DNA of 64,000 bases from an uncultured Acidimicrobiales bacterium (GCA_938029215.1 CALHFG010000051.1:1-64000); one strand, 5' to 3'; counted from the first letter of the stretch, positions 8,896 to 18,223 are shown. Notes: a model not told the origin generated them from the letters alone. Translations and numbers: made by a program.

Positions 8896-10059
8896 TCAGC
8901 TCACGAATGAGACGAGCCGTCGACATCCCTCGGACAGTTCCTCGTCGCTCGTCGTGAAGCTGATTCGGATCCATCCATCGCACGAGGGCCCAAAGGCACT
9001 TGCATCGATAACCGACACGCCGGTGGCGTCATACAGCTCACGAACGAACCGTCGTGTCGACGACGCAACGGACGAGACGTTGACCAGCAGATACATACCA
9101 GCGTCGGGCGACAACACTTCCAGATTGGGAGCGTCGTTCAAAATTGAGGCACTGAGATCGCGACGCCGCCGATAGATGTCTCGCATGGGGCGAAACGAAT
9201 TGCGCTGCTCGGTCAATGCCTCCAGGGCAGCAGCTTGCACAAATCCCGGAAGGCCGTAGTTGATATTCACCTGCAGCGCGTCGAAGTGCTCGACCAGCTC
9301 GGCGGGAGCAATCGCCCATCCGACCCGCCACCCGGTCATGGCGTGTGATTTTGAAAGACTCCCAACGGTGACGGTGCGCTCGCTCATCCCGGGCAAGGAT
9401 GCGATCGACACGTGGACACCGTCAAACACCACGTCGGCATACACCTCGTCGGCTATCACCCATAAGTCGAAACGCCTCGCCAGCTCGGCGATACCTGCGA
9501 GTTCTTCGGTCGTCATCACAACCCCGGTGGGGTTGTTCGGTGTGGTTAGCGCGATCGCTCGCGTTCGGTCAGTGATAGCGGCCGCGATCGCATCGATGTC
9601 TGGACGAAAGCCGGACGCGGCCGGTTGTGAGACGGGAACCAACGTGGCACCGGTAAGTCCGAAGGTCGATTCATACGTCAAGTACATCGGATCAAGCCCC
9701 ACTACTTCGTCGCCTGGTCCCAGGAGACAAAGGGCGCTCGCAAACAGGGCGTTCTGCGTCCCGGCGCACAACATCACATTCTCCGGCCCCGTCGACACAC
9801 CGCTTCGAGCTTGAGCGTCAGCCGCAACCGCGGTTCGGACCTCCCGGCGACCCAGAATCGGCTGATAGTGGGTGTCGCCGCTTCGGAGCGCATCAACGGC
9901 TGCGTCAACGATCGGTTCCGGGGTGGGGAAGTCGGGATCACCGACACTCAAGATGATGACGTCTTCGCCGTTCAAACCCGCCTGAAGTGCCTCCATATGG
10001 ACGTCCCAGCCAGACGCTCCGTCGTTGTACAACCGATCGACCAAAGGCGAATAGCGCAT
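8896..10059 (-). CDS. Class I/II pyridoxal-phosphate aminotransferase
   Basis: A 387-residue fold-type I aminotransferase of the aspartate-aminotransferase-like group. Visible are the PLP-contacting NNPTG (Asn176), Asp204 in ADEVY, the Schiff-base Lys237 in SLSKSHAMTGWRVG, and the substrate-carboxylate Arg in GWIRISF near the C-terminus. The amino donor and acceptor cannot be told from sequence. It is transcribed divergently from the acyltransferase, and the start is fixed by a TAGGCT box six bases upstream of the ATG. Confidence 0.9.
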   Translation of the reverse strand: MRYSPLVDRLYNDGASGWDVHMEALQAGLNGEDVIILSVGDPDFPTPEPIVDAAVDALRSGDTHYQPILGRREVRTAVAADAQARSGVSTGPENVMLCAGTQNALFASALCLLGPGDEVVGLDPMYLTYESTFGLTGATLVPVSQPAASGFRPDIDAIAAAITDRTRAIALTTPNNPTGVVMTTEELAGIAELARRFDLWVIADEVYADVVFDGVHVSIASLPGMSERTVTVGSLSKSHAMTGWRVGWAIAPAELVEHFDALQVNINYGLPGFVQAAALEALTEQRNSFRPMRDIYRRRRDLSASILNDAPNLEVLSPDAGMYLLVNVSSVASSTRRFVRELYDATGVSVIDASAFGPSCDGWIRISFTTSDEELSEGCRRLVSFVS

Positions 10060-10065
10060 CGGTCG

Positions 10066-10071
10066 AGCCTA
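10066..10071 (-). promoter_or_regulatory. TAGGCT -10 box of the aminotransferase gene
   Basis: On the minus strand TAGGCT is followed by CGACCG and the ATG at 10057-10059: a leaderless-type arrangement. Confidence 0.55.
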
Positions 10072-10086
10072 GTCCCCCACCGATTT

Positions 10087-10106
10087 CCCCCAAGAGTCTT
10101 TGGGGG
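10087..10106 (+). promoter_or_regulatory. Hairpin upstream of the acyltransferase gene
   Basis: CCCCCAA (10087-10093) pairs with TTGGGGG (10100-10106) around a six-base loop, between the divergent aminotransferase and acyltransferase genes. It may sit in the acyltransferase leader. Confidence 0.35.
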
Positions 10107-10151
10107 CTCCTCACCATGCATCGCCAACTGGATCACACCGACCATGTAGGC

Positions 10152-11546
10152 ATGACAACGACAACAGTCCCCCGGTCGGCCAACCCGAGCGTCGATGACC
10201 TCGCCTTCGCGGCAAAGCCAACCCGCAACAGAGCGATCGACTTCTACCGAGCGCTCGCGATGCTTGCGGTCGCCTTCGGCCACTGGCTCGCTATCAGTCT
10301 CTACGTTGACGGTGAAGGATCGCTCCAGGCAGGCAACGCCCTCGATCTGGCACCGCAGTTTGCTCCGATCAGCTGGATTTTGCAGGTCATGCCGCTCTTC
10401 TTCGTTGTCGGAGGCTTTGCGTCATCGGCCTCGCTAGACGCCCACGCACGCGACCACGAGGCATCTGCTGCTGACTGGGTCTCTGCTCGACTGCGACGGC
10501 TCTTTGCACCGGTCACGGTCCTTGCCTCGTTCTGGCTTTCGGTCATAGCCGTGGCAGGCCTGTTCGGCTACGGCTCGCTGGCCATCCTGGCCGCAACTGC
10601 GGCAGCGGTGCCCCTGTGGTTCATCGCCAACTACGCGATCGACACCGCGATCGCTCCCATCACCCTGCCTGCCTTTCGCCGCTCACCGAAGCTCTTCGCT
10701 GTGACCCTGCTTGGAACGATCGGATTGCTCGAGGCGCTCCGTTTCTCTGACAACGGCTTCTTCTCCACAACCTTGCCCCATTTCAATTGGATCCTAGGGT
10801 GGCTCGGCTTTCAAGTAGCTGGATTTGCCTGGCGCGACGGCTTCATTCGTTCGGGACGCTCACTAGCCCTCGCCGGAGCAGGAGCACTCACTCTGGCGAC
10901 CCTTCTGGTCACCGTTGGCCCGTACCCGGTCTCGATGGTCCACTTCAACGGAATCGGAGCTTTGTCGCCGACCCATCCTCCTTCACTGGCGCTGCTGCTC
11001 TTTGGGACCGGATATTCTGCGCTCGCCGTGGCCGCAGCCCCAGCGGTAAACAGAATGATCGGGCGCCAACCCAAACTCTGGAAGCTCACCGTGGCCGCGA
11101 ACAGCGTCGCTATGAGTGTCTATCTCTGGCACTTCACTGCCGCAGCTGTCGCGGGCGCTGGGTTCTACGCGCTCGGGATCCTGCCGACCGCCCCGACGGG
11201 CACAGCGGCGTGGTGGATTCAGAAGGTTCCTTTGATCGCCGTCTCAACCGTAGTTCTTGCTGGAATCGTCGCATTGGTCGCGCGGTTCGAACAACGGGCC
11301 CTGTTGGCAACCCGTGTTGCCACGACCCATAGCTATAGCTTCCTCCTCGGGTCCGCCGCCGCCCTCAGCTTGGCGGTTAAGGGAGCCTGGACATCGCAGA
11401 CCTCGGTCGGAGTCGTCGTCGGGTCAGCGTCAGTCGCCGGCATCTACACCCTCATCTTGCGATACCCCAATCTCACCCCGGCCCAATCGGCATCCAAGTC
11501 TGTGCTGGCGCTCCGGCGTCGGGGTGGGCAGGGATCCCTCCAGTAG
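10152..11546 (+). CDS. Acyltransferase family 3 integral membrane protein
   Basis: A 464-residue polytopic membrane protein with about ten hydrophobic helices. The N-terminal IDFYRALAMLAVAFGHW and FFVVGGFASS segments are the hallmark of the acyltransferase-3 (OafA/WecH) family, which moves acyl groups onto exported glycans or other envelope molecules. Start choice is uncertain: ATG 10152 gives MTTTTVPRS, while an in-frame ATG at 10116 adds twelve residues. The gene lies 27 bases before the histidine kinase gene, which has its own -10-like box, so co-transcription is optional. Confidence 0.85.
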   Translation: MTTTTVPRSANPSVDDLAFAAKPTRNRAIDFYRALAMLAVAFGHWLAISLYVDGEGSLQAGNALDLAPQFAPISWILQVMPLFFVVGGFASSASLDAHARDHEASAADWVSARLRRLFAPVTVLASFWLSVIAVAGLFGYGSLAILAATAAAVPLWFIANYAIDTAIAPITLPAFRRSPKLFAVTLLGTIGLLEALRFSDNGFFSTTLPHFNWILGWLGFQVAGFAWRDGFIRSGRSLALAGAGALTLATLLVTVGPYPVSMVHFNGIGALSPTHPPSLALLLFGTGYSALAVAAAPAVNRMIGRQPKLWKLTVAANSVAMSVYLWHFTAAAVAGAGFYALGILPTAPTGTAAWWIQKVPLIAVSTVVLAGIVALVARFEQRALLATRVATTHSYSFLLGSAAALSLAVKGAWTSQTSVGVVVGSASVAGIYTLILRYPNLTPAQSASKSVLALRRRGGQGSLQ

Positions 11547-11561
11547 TACTTCGATGGCGAC

Positions 11562-11567
11562 GATACT
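11562..11567 (+). promoter_or_regulatory. GATACT -10-like box of the two-component operon
   Basis: GATACT, close to TATACT, ends six bases before the ATG of the histidine kinase gene. Confidence 0.45.
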
Positions 11568-11573
11568 GAACCC

Positions 11574-12743
11574 ATGGCCGAGAGTCGAAAGCCCGTTGTG
11601 ACTCTCCCGCTCCTCGGCGAGCTACGTCCCGCTCGAGTTTCCCGTCCCACCCGGCACAGCATTCTGCGGGGCATCATGGTCTTCCGTGCGCTCAGCGTCG
11701 TGTGGGCGTTTGGCGTATTCGAGTATGAAATCTATGACCGCAATATTCGTAGTGGCAGCAAGCTCGCAGTAGCCCAGCCAGTCGCCGGCTCGATTCTGTT
11801 TCTTGGGCTCCTCGTCTTTCTCGGATTTCTGTACCGAAGCTACTCCCGTGACGCGGACAGCATTCTCACCCCTCCGTGGCTGTTCGGCGAGATCGGCTTC
11901 GCCACCGCACTCTTTCTTTGCGACGTTTGGGTCTATGGCAGTCCCGATCACTCCCAGGCGCTCCCTACGGTCTGGCCGATCGCGATCATCGCCACGATTG
12001 CACTGACCGGGGGACAAAAGGCTGCGGTGGCGACCGGATTTGGATTCGGCGTTGCGCGTTATGTCGGTTGGCTCCCCTACAACGAAACGCCATGGAGCCT
12101 CACGCGCACCTCCACCCTAGTTCTGCTCATGATCGCCGGGTGGAGTGCTGGGTACATGTTTCGTCGGCTCGAAATTACCGACGAAGAAATCTCGGGCTTC
12201 CGAGCGCGCGAAGAGGTGGCCCGCACGCTGCACGACGGCGTGTTGCAGACCTTGGCCGTTATCCAGCGCCGATCTGATGACACCGAGCTGGTCGCGCTCG
12301 CCCGTCGGCAAGAACATGAGCTCCGCGAGTACCTGTTTTCCGGCTCACAAGTCGGCGGCGATCTCGCCTCGGGATTGCGCTCGGTCGCTCGAAACGCCGA
12401 AGAGCTCCATGGGTTAACGGTAAACGTCGTGTGCGCCCCCGACCTCCCAGCTGGGAACAATCAAACAACGAGCGTGCTGGTAGGAGCGGTGACAGAGGCG
12501 CTCAACAACGTTGGGAAACACGCCGATGCTTCCGAGGTGACCATCTACGCCGAGCCTGATTTCGTCGATGACGATGTGGTGTATGTGTCGGTCAAGGACA
12601 ATGGGCAGGGGTTTGCCGTCGAGTCAGCAAATCGAGGCGAGGGTTTGAATCGATCTATCGTGGGTCGCATCGCGGACGCGGGTGGACGATCAGACATTCG
12701 TAGTCAACCAGGTCGAGGCACGGAGGTACAGCTGTGGCTGTGA
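11574..12743 (+). CDS. NarL-type sensor histidine kinase
   Basis: A 389-residue membrane kinase. Residues about 35-200 form four or five transmembrane helices without an evident extracellular domain. A HisKA_3-type dimerisation helix follows with the phospho-acceptor His near 219 in RTLHDGVLQTL, and then an HATPase domain with the N-box TEALNNVGKHA and G-box VKDNGQGF. The gene overlaps the response regulator by ten bases, so the pair is translationally coupled. The signal is unknown; a membrane-embedded cue is plausible given the lack of a sensory loop. Confidence 0.92.
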   Translation: MAESRKPVVTLPLLGELRPARVSRPTRHSILRGIMVFRALSVVWAFGVFEYEIYDRNIRSGSKLAVAQPVAGSILFLGLLVFLGFLYRSYSRDADSILTPPWLFGEIGFATALFLCDVWVYGSPDHSQALPTVWPIAIIATIALTGGQKAAVATGFGFGVARYVGWLPYNETPWSLTRTSTLVLLMIAGWSAGYMFRRLEITDEEISGFRAREEVARTLHDGVLQTLAVIQRRSDDTELVALARRQEHELREYLFSGSQVGGDLASGLRSVARNAEELHGLTVNVVCAPDLPAGNNQTTSVLVGAVTEALNNVGKHADASEVTIYAEPDFVDDDVVYVSVKDNGQGFAVESANRGEGLNRSIVGRIADAGGRSDIRSQPGRGTEVQLWL

Positions 12744-13375
12744 AGTCAGTCGGAAGTCATATCCGAGTCGTTCTATGCGATGACCATCCGATCTGGCGGT
12801 CTGGGGTTCGTGCCGACCTGGGTGACAACTTCCATGTCGTGGGCGAGGCCGGTGACGCCGATGAGGCGATCGCCGCCATCAACTCCCACAAACCAGACCT
12901 TGTCGTGTGCGACCTCCACATGCCGAACGGTGGTGGCATCAAGGTGGCCAAAGAGTGCGGGGCCGACACAAACATCGTGATGCTGACGGTTTCAGAGTCA
13001 GAACGCGATCTCCTCGACGCAGTGGCCGCCGGCGCCAACGGCTACCTGATCAAGTCAACTCCGCCAGACGAACTTCGCAACCGGTTGTGGTCGGCAGCTC
13101 AAGGCGAGCCGGTGTTCTCCGCCTCTCTCGCCGGTCTCGTGCTGGGTGAGTTCCGCAAAATCTCCAAAGCGACGGGCGGCACCCAACCGTTGAGCGATCG
13201 TGAACGGGAGGTTCTCCAGCATGTTGCTCGGGGTCACACGTACCGAGAGATCGGCGAGGATCTCTACATCTCCGCCAAGACGGTTGAGAACCATGTTCGG
13301 AACATCCTGAAGAAGTTGCACCTCAGCCGTAAGCAGGAACTTATTCGCTACGCGGTTGAGCACAACATCGAATAA
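12734..13375 (+). CDS. LuxR/NarL-family response regulator
   Basis: A 213-residue DNA-binding regulator paired with the upstream kinase. The receiver domain shows Asp16/Asp17 and the phospho-acceptor Asp60 in VVCDLHMPNGGG, with the conserved Lys in GYLIKST. The C-terminal LuxR helix-turn-helix reads LSDREREVLQHVARG, then YREIGEDLYISAKTVENH. The start is the GTG at 12734 inside the kinase gene, or the in-frame GTG two codons later. It ends 13 bases before the convergent glycosyltransferase gene. Targets are unknown. Confidence 0.93.
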   Translation: MAVKSVGSHIRVVLCDDHPIWRSGVRADLGDNFHVVGEAGDADEAIAAINSHKPDLVVCDLHMPNGGGIKVAKECGADTNIVMLTVSESERDLLDAVAAGANGYLIKSTPPDELRNRLWSAAQGEPVFSASLAGLVLGEFRKISKATGGTQPLSDREREVLQHVARGHTYREIGEDLYISAKTVENHVRNILKKLHLSRKQELIRYAVEHNIE

Positions 13376-13388
13376 CGCCCGTATCGAT

Positions 13389-14570
13389 CTAGGGAGCGCC
13401 GATCGCAGAGGTCATCGCCTCCATTTGGCTCTGCCATCCGAGATCACCAAGCCGAGCGAGGGCCAACGCAGCCTGTCGCTCTCGGCAGTCGGGATCGGCC
13501 GCGAGCCGAACGAACGCGTCGGCTAGTTGCGCGGCACCTTCGGAATCCACGTAGGTGATCTCTTCGGGGAACAGGGCTTCGGTGGCCCGCAGACGGGTTG
13601 CAATAACAGGCACGCCCGCTTCCATGAAGTCATACATCTTGGTGGTGTGCACCAGATGCGAGTACGGATTTGCGACCTGGGCGACGACGCCAACGTCTGA
13701 GTCTGCAAGGAGCTGGGCGAGCTCATCATCGGAGAGCCAACCGTCCAGCGAGACCATCTCGGAGAGCCCGAGCCGATCGATCTTGGCTCGCAGTCGATCC
13801 ACACTTGCACCCCGACCCGGAAGATGGACCCGCAGGCCTGGCAGTGCGGGTGCGGCGATCGATGCAGCCTCAATGATGGTGTCGTGGCCCCAACGGTCTT
13901 CGATGGTGCCGTGACAGAGCACGACGAACTGTCCATCGTCGGCGGGGCGCTGACGAGCAGCCTTTGGGAACGGCGGCATCGAGTTAAGGATCACGGTGAG
14001 CTTTGCCGGGTCTACTCCCTGGTCGACATAGGTAGCGAGGTGCTCGTCGGTAACGCAAAAGACGACATCGGCAAAGGCGATAGATCCGAGCGCCAGCCTT
14101 CCCATGATCGCGGCCACTCGAGGCGAACCCCACAGGGCTGCGTAGAGCTCTTCGGTTGGCTCCTTGAGAAACAACCCGATGCGGGCGCCGGCAAGCTTGG
14201 GGGTCAGGGCCGCAAAGACCTGATGATCGGGCAATGTGTCGACCTGCACATAGCTAAACCGTTGCCGGAACGTCTCTTTGGTGAGCCATGCGAAGCAGGC
14301 AAGAAACCAAACACTCCAATCGACGACGTACATCAGGGCCGAACCCCGATGTTTCGTCAGTGGCAGCCTGACATACCGAACGTCGTTGATGACCTCTGAA
14401 CGGGGTTGGGTGGGGACGCCCGCACGCTTGGGAGCGCGCAAGGTAAGAACTTCAACCGAGTAGCCCGTAGCGGCCAAGGCTTCCGCCTCACGCGCTACGG
14501 CCTTGTCTTCTGCTTGGTAGCGCACAATGCATGCGCGGTTACCGCTAGGGGCCTTGCGCCTCTGAGCCAA
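13389..14570 (-). CDS. Family 4 (group 1) glycosyltransferase
   Basis: A 393-residue GT-B glycosyltransferase. The N-domain begins RACIVRYQAEDKAVAREAEAL. The C-domain holds the sugar-nucleotide-binding region VVLCHGTIEDRWGHD and the GT4 signature around TTKMYDFMEAGVPVIATR, with the conserved E of the EX7E motif. No ATG is available. I chose the TTG at 14568-14570 because AAGGAA lies seven bases upstream and the longer reading (to 14741) is Arg-rich noise that overlaps the permease gene. It follows the ABC cassette on the same strand by 64 bases. Donor and acceptor are unknown. Confidence 0.85.
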   Translation of the reverse strand: MAQRRKAPSGNRACIVRYQAEDKAVAREAEALAATGYSVEVLTLRAPKRAGVPTQPRSEVINDVRYVRLPLTKHRGSALMYVVDWSVWFLACFAWLTKETFRQRFSYVQVDTLPDHQVFAALTPKLAGARIGLFLKEPTEELYAALWGSPRVAAIMGRLALGSIAFADVVFCVTDEHLATYVDQGVDPAKLTVILNSMPPFPKAARQRPADDGQFVVLCHGTIEDRWGHDTIIEAASIAAPALPGLRVHLPGRGASVDRLRAKIDRLGLSEMVSLDGWLSDDELAQLLADSDVGVVAQVANPYSHLVHTTKMYDFMEAGVPVIATRLRATEALFPEEITYVDSEGAAQLADAFVRLAADPDCRERQAALALARLGDLGWQSQMEAMTSAIGAP

Positions 14571-14577
14571 TTCAACA

Positions 14578-14583
14578 TTCCTT
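14578..14583 (-). promoter_or_regulatory. Ribosome-binding site deciding a TTG start
   Basis: AAGGAA on the minus strand, seven bases before the TTG at 14570. This supports the short form of the glycosyltransferase. Confidence 0.5.
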
Positions 14584-14634
14584 CGCCGGTGCACCCTTCG
14601 CCTGTGGTGCGCTCGCAGAGAGCGTACTCGGCCG

Positions 14635-15567
14635 TCAGCGTTCCTCGCGTCGATACGCCCTACCAATTGCGGCAGGCGCGGCGCTCGGCCGATGCCGCGA
14701 TTGGATCGAGAAGACCACGAGCACGCCGATCGTGATCGCATACGGCAGCATGCTGACCAAGATCGGGCTTACTTCAACACCAAAGGTCTGCAGTCGGGGC
14801 TCAAGCGCCAACAAGCCACCGAAGAGCAACGCTCCGATCGCCGTGCGACCCGGACGCCAGGCACCGAAAATGACCAACGCAACCGCGATCCATCCTCGAC
14901 CCGCGGTCACTCCTTCGGTCCAGCCCTTGGCGAGGTTCAAAACCAGGAACGCTCCAGAAAACCCTGCCAGGACCCCACCGACAACGACCGCGGCGACACG
15001 GGTCACTGTGACCGACTGCCCTGCGGCATCTGCGGTTGCGGCGTTTTCACCCACGGCTCGAAGCCCGAGCCCAACCCGAGTTCGTTCCAGTACAAACCAG
15101 GTTAGGAACCCCAGTGCGGCGGCGAGCCATGCGACCCACGGCTGATCGAACAGAATAGGTCCGATAATCCGAAGTTCTCGTAGAGAACCCAACGGGAGGG
15201 TCCCAAACTGCTCGACAGGTGGAAGGCTCACATACTCTTTGCCGAGAAATGCCGACAGCCCAAGACCGAAGATCGTGAGGGCTAGGCCGCTCACCACCTG
15301 GTCGGCGCCGAGGACAACGGCCACCAAGGCATGCACCAGGGCGAGAAGACCGGCCGCGATGCCAGCGACGATCAGCCCGACGAGCGGACTCCCAAATTGC
15401 ACTCCAGACCAAAACGCAGCCACACCGCCTATCGCCATCATGCCCTCGACACCGAGGTTGAGCACTCCTGCTTTCTCGGCAACGAGTTCACCGAGCGCCG
15501 CAAGATAGAGCAACACGCCGAATGCGATGACGTCAACCAGTAGTCCAACGATCGTTACCTCGTTCAT
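14635..15567 (-). CDS. ABC transporter permease, nucleoside/simple-sugar type (second permease)
   Basis: A 310-residue inner-membrane permease of the BPD_transp_2 family, with eight or more hydrophobic helices. Motifs AEKAGVLNLGVEGMM and LGKEYVSLPPV are typical of the smaller permease in BMP-dependent nucleoside importers (NupQ/YufQ-like). The ATG at 15565-15567 overlaps the stop of the first permease in an ATGA. A longer reading to 15810 would only cover antisense-like Arg/His-rich sequence. It forms the channel with the 15.6-16.6 kb permease. Confidence 0.9.
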   Translation of the reverse strand: MNEVTIVGLLVDVIAFGVLLYLAALGELVAEKAGVLNLGVEGMMAIGGVAAFWSGVQFGSPLVGLIVAGIAAGLLALVHALVAVVLGADQVVSGLALTIFGLGLSAFLGKEYVSLPPVEQFGTLPLGSLRELRIIGPILFDQPWVAWLAAALGFLTWFVLERTRVGLGLRAVGENAATADAAGQSVTVTRVAAVVVGGVLAGFSGAFLVLNLAKGWTEGVTAGRGWIAVALVIFGAWRPGRTAIGALLFGGLLALEPRLQTFGVEVSPILVSMLPYAITIGVLVVFSIQSRHRPSAAPAAIGRAYRREER

Positions 15568-16643
15568 ACCGACGCCACCGCCATGCTTGTGGAATTGGCT
15601 CGGACGAGGCGGTACTGGCTGAACACGCCGGCGGCGAGAGCCCCGAAGAGGATGAGGGCTTGGAGGATGCTCGCGATCGAAGAGGGAACACCCGTTGTTT
15701 GGATGGCTAGCCCGCCCACCTGGACTGCGCCGAACGCCACGGCAACGGCGGCTACGCCCGAGGGACGCATGAGGGCCAGGGCCGCAACGATGATTCCAGC
15801 AAAGCCCCAACCGTTCGCGACGCCCTCGACCAAACGGTTCGAGGAACCGGTGAGTTCGATTCCGCCGGCGAGTCCTGCGATTGCGCCCGAGAGTGTGAGC
15901 ACGGTAACGATCTTCCGTTTCAGGGAGATGCCGGCGTATTGCGCTGTCTTCTCCGACGAGCCTGCGAGCCGCAGCTCATATCCCCATTTGCTTCGGGCCG
16001 AGTAGACGCCGAACGCGGCCAGCACCGCCGCGGCGATGAGCAGTCCGATGTTCGATCGCTCAAACAGACCGGGGAGCGCCGCCTGGGCAGGCAAGGCTGG
16101 GGCTTGCGGGAATCCGAGACTCAGCGGATCCTTCCAAGCTCCGTTGACCAGATAACGAACCACTCGCAAGATGATCTCGTTCAGCATCAGCGTGGTGATG
16201 ATCTCGTTGACGCCTAGGCGGGCTCTGGCAACCGCAGGAAGCAACGCGAGGAGCCCACCCCCAACCACGGCCCCGATCAGCATCAATGGGATCAGCACAG
16301 CTCCGCCCGCATCCGGTAGAACCCGGGCAACCCAAGCCCCGGCGATTGCGCCAGCGATGATCTGGCCCTCCGCACCGATGTTCCATAACCCCATGGAGCC
16401 AGCGACAGCAACCGCCAAGCCCGCGAGGCCAAGAGGAACAGCTCGGGTCAGTGTGTTGGAGATCGCTCGCTTGGAGCCGAAGGCCGACTCGGCCATTTTG
16501 AGGTAGACCTCAACAGGATCGTTTCCGTTGAGCCAAAGCAGAAGGGCGCCGAGCACCAGTGCGATCAGAACCCCGGTGAGGACCGAACGGGTTTGGCCAC
16601 CCCACAGAGGTTCGTCTCTTTTGGCAAGCGACAGACCGAACAC
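15564..16643 (-). CDS. ABC transporter permease, nucleoside/simple-sugar type (first permease)
   Basis: A 359-residue inner-membrane permease (NupP/YufP-like). It has an N-terminal helix, the conserved SMGLWNIGAEGQIIAGA segment, and a LGVNEIITTLMLNEI loop that is the coupling helix facing the ATPase. The GTG start at 16643 shares one base with the ATPase stop, and the 3' end overlaps the next permease by four bases. All importer genes are therefore tightly coupled. Confidence 0.92.
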   Translation of the reverse strand: MFGLSLAKRDEPLWGGQTRSVLTGVLIALVLGALLLWLNGNDPVEVYLKMAESAFGSKRAISNTLTRAVPLGLAGLAVAVAGSMGLWNIGAEGQIIAGAIAGAWVARVLPDAGGAVLIPLMLIGAVVGGGLLALLPAVARARLGVNEIITTLMLNEIILRVVRYLVNGAWKDPLSLGFPQAPALPAQAALPGLFERSNIGLLIAAAVLAAFGVYSARSKWGYELRLAGSSEKTAQYAGISLKRKIVTVLTLSGAIAGLAGGIELTGSSNRLVEGVANGWGFAGIIVAALALMRPSGVAAVAVAFGAVQVGGLAIQTTGVPSSIASILQALILFGALAAGVFSQYRLVRANSTSMAVASV

Positions 16644-18154
16644 TACGAGGCCTCCTGATGAGCCGAGCCAGCCATCGCCGCCCCAACCAGGGCGCGCGTC
16701 GCCTGGGAGGCTTCGAACTCGGCTGTTACTTGGCCCTCTCTCATGACCATGACTCGGTCACTGAGCGCCAGAAGTTCATCGAGATCTTCAGAAATCAACA
16801 GGATGCTCACTCCGGCCTCCGCCTGAGCTACTAAGACATCCTGGATGGCCTTGACGCCCTGGACGTCGAGACCGCGGGTCGGCTGCGCGGCGATGAGCAC
16901 CTTTGGCTCGGTTGCGAGCTCTCGACCCACAAGCAATCGCTGTAGGTTGCCGCCGGACAGACCGGCGATCGGTCGGTCGACACCGCCAATCTTCACGTTG
17001 TATTGATCGACCAGAGATTCACATTGGTCCCGTGCTATCGCTCGGTCCACCATGGGTCCGCTTCCGGTGGTTCCATAGGACCGGATGATTGCGTTCTCGG
17101 TGACGGTGAGCTTTGGCGCCAACCCGACTCCGAGCCGATCCTCGGGCACGTAGGCCAATCCTGCCGCAATTCGAGCCTTTGGGCCTGTCCCACTCAACGC
17201 CTCACCAGCTAGCTGAATCGATCCACTCTCGGTATCAACCAGTCCGGCAACCGCATCAGCGAGCGGACGTTGTCCGTTGCCAGCAACGCCTGCTATCCCC
17301 AGAATCTCACCCTCGTTCACCTGAAGTGAGACCCCGTCGACGGTGGCGATTCCGTGAAGGTCCCGGACCGTCAGGTTCTCCACCGCCAGGACAGCAGTAT
17401 CGGTAGCCGGATTGGTTCGGACTCGGCGCTGGGATACGGCGGTGCTCTCGCCAACCATCAGCTCGGCCAGCATGCCGGCGTTGAGGGTTTCAACCGGAAG
17501 CGAGCTGGCGACGGTGGCGCCGCCTCGGAGGACGGTGGCTTCATCACAAAAGCGTGTGACTTCGCCGAGCTTGTGACTAATGAAGATGATCGAACGGTCA
17601 TCCGCTGCCATAGCCGCAACGATGCGGCCCAGTTCGTCAGCCTCATCAGGGGTGAGCACCGCCGTGGGTTCATCGAGAATGAGTATCTTGGCGTCGCGCC
17701 ACAGCGCCTTCAGGATCTCGACGCGTTGGCGTTCTCCCATGGAGAGGTTCCATACCTCTCGGCCAGGGTCGGTGTGGAGACCAAAACGGTCGGCGAGGTC
17801 AGCTACCTGTTGTTCCATCTCGCGTTTGCGCAACATCATCGGCGACGCGCCTAGTGCCACATTCTCGGCAACTGTGAAGGTTGGAATGAGGCGGAACTCC
17901 TGGTGCACCATGGCCACGCCGGCGCCTATGGCGTCGGCGGGCGAGGAAAACCGTCGCTCCTGTCCGTACAGCTTGACCGAGCCTTCATCGGCTCGATAGA
18001 CACCGGCCAGGACATTCATGAGGGTCGTCTTGCCGGCCCCATTTTCGCCCAACACCGCGTGCACCGAGCCAGCTTGCACCGCAAGAGACGCGCCGGCGTT
18101 TGCGATCACGCCCGGAAAGCGCTTCCAGATCCCCTGTAGTTCTACGGCAAGCAA
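16643..18154 (-). CDS. ABC transporter ATPase with two nucleotide-binding domains
   Basis: A 503-residue fused double ATPase of the simple-sugar/nucleoside importer class (YufO/NupO- or RbsA-like). Domain 1 has Walker A GENGAGKTT, signature LSMGERQR and Walker B LILDEPTAVLTP. Domain 2 has a degenerate Walker A (GVAGNGQRP, no GKT), signature LSGGNLQR and a Walker B ending in QPTRGLD. A degenerate second site is normal in this family. The start is a TTG at 18152-18154: an in-frame stop lies four codons upstream, no ATG follows nearby, and GAGGGGG precedes it. Confidence 0.93.
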   Translation of the reverse strand: MLAVELQGIWKRFPGVIANAGASLAVQAGSVHAVLGENGAGKTTLMNVLAGVYRADEGSVKLYGQERRFSSPADAIGAGVAMVHQEFRLIPTFTVAENVALGASPMMLRKREMEQQVADLADRFGLHTDPGREVWNLSMGERQRVEILKALWRDAKILILDEPTAVLTPDEADELGRIVAAMAADDRSIIFISHKLGEVTRFCDEATVLRGGATVASSLPVETLNAGMLAELMVGESTAVSQRRVRTNPATDTAVLAVENLTVRDLHGIATVDGVSLQVNEGEILGIAGVAGNGQRPLADAVAGLVDTESGSIQLAGEALSGTGPKARIAAGLAYVPEDRLGVGLAPKLTVTENAIIRSYGTTGSGPMVDRAIARDQCESLVDQYNVKIGGVDRPIAGLSGGNLQRLLVGRELATEPKVLIAAQPTRGLDVQGVKAIQDVLVAQAEAGVSILLISEDLDELLALSDRVMVMREGQVTAEFEASQATRALVGAAMAGSAHQEAS

Positions 18155-18181
18155 GTGTCCCCCTCAACACGGCTCTGACGC

Positions 18182-18210
18182 TCGGGTTGGGGCTCGTGGC
18201 CCCAACCCGA
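18182..18210 (-). terminator. Perfect 12-bp stem-loop between the BMP gene and the ABC ATPase gene
   Basis: Arms 18182-18193 (TCGGGTTGGGGC) and 18199-18210 are exact reverse complements with a five-base loop. The element lies in the 69-base gap between binding-protein and ATPase genes. No T tract follows on either strand, so it is more likely a partial attenuator or a 3'-end stabiliser that keeps the binding-protein message in excess than a full terminator. Confidence 0.6.
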
Positions 18211-18223
18211 CTCACTAACTGAG

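Noticed and set aside
9987..11546. 519-residue form of the acyltransferase
   Set aside because: The extra 55 residues are antisense to the aminotransferase start and precede a leader hairpin.
13389..14741. 450-residue form of the glycosyltransferase
   Set aside because: The first 57 residues are Arg/Ser/His-rich and overlap the permease gene; the TTG at 14570 with AAGGAA upstream fits better.
14635..15810. 391-residue form of the second permease
   Set aside because: The first 81 residues are antisense-like and overlap the first permease; the ATGA-coupled ATG at 15567 matches the family start.
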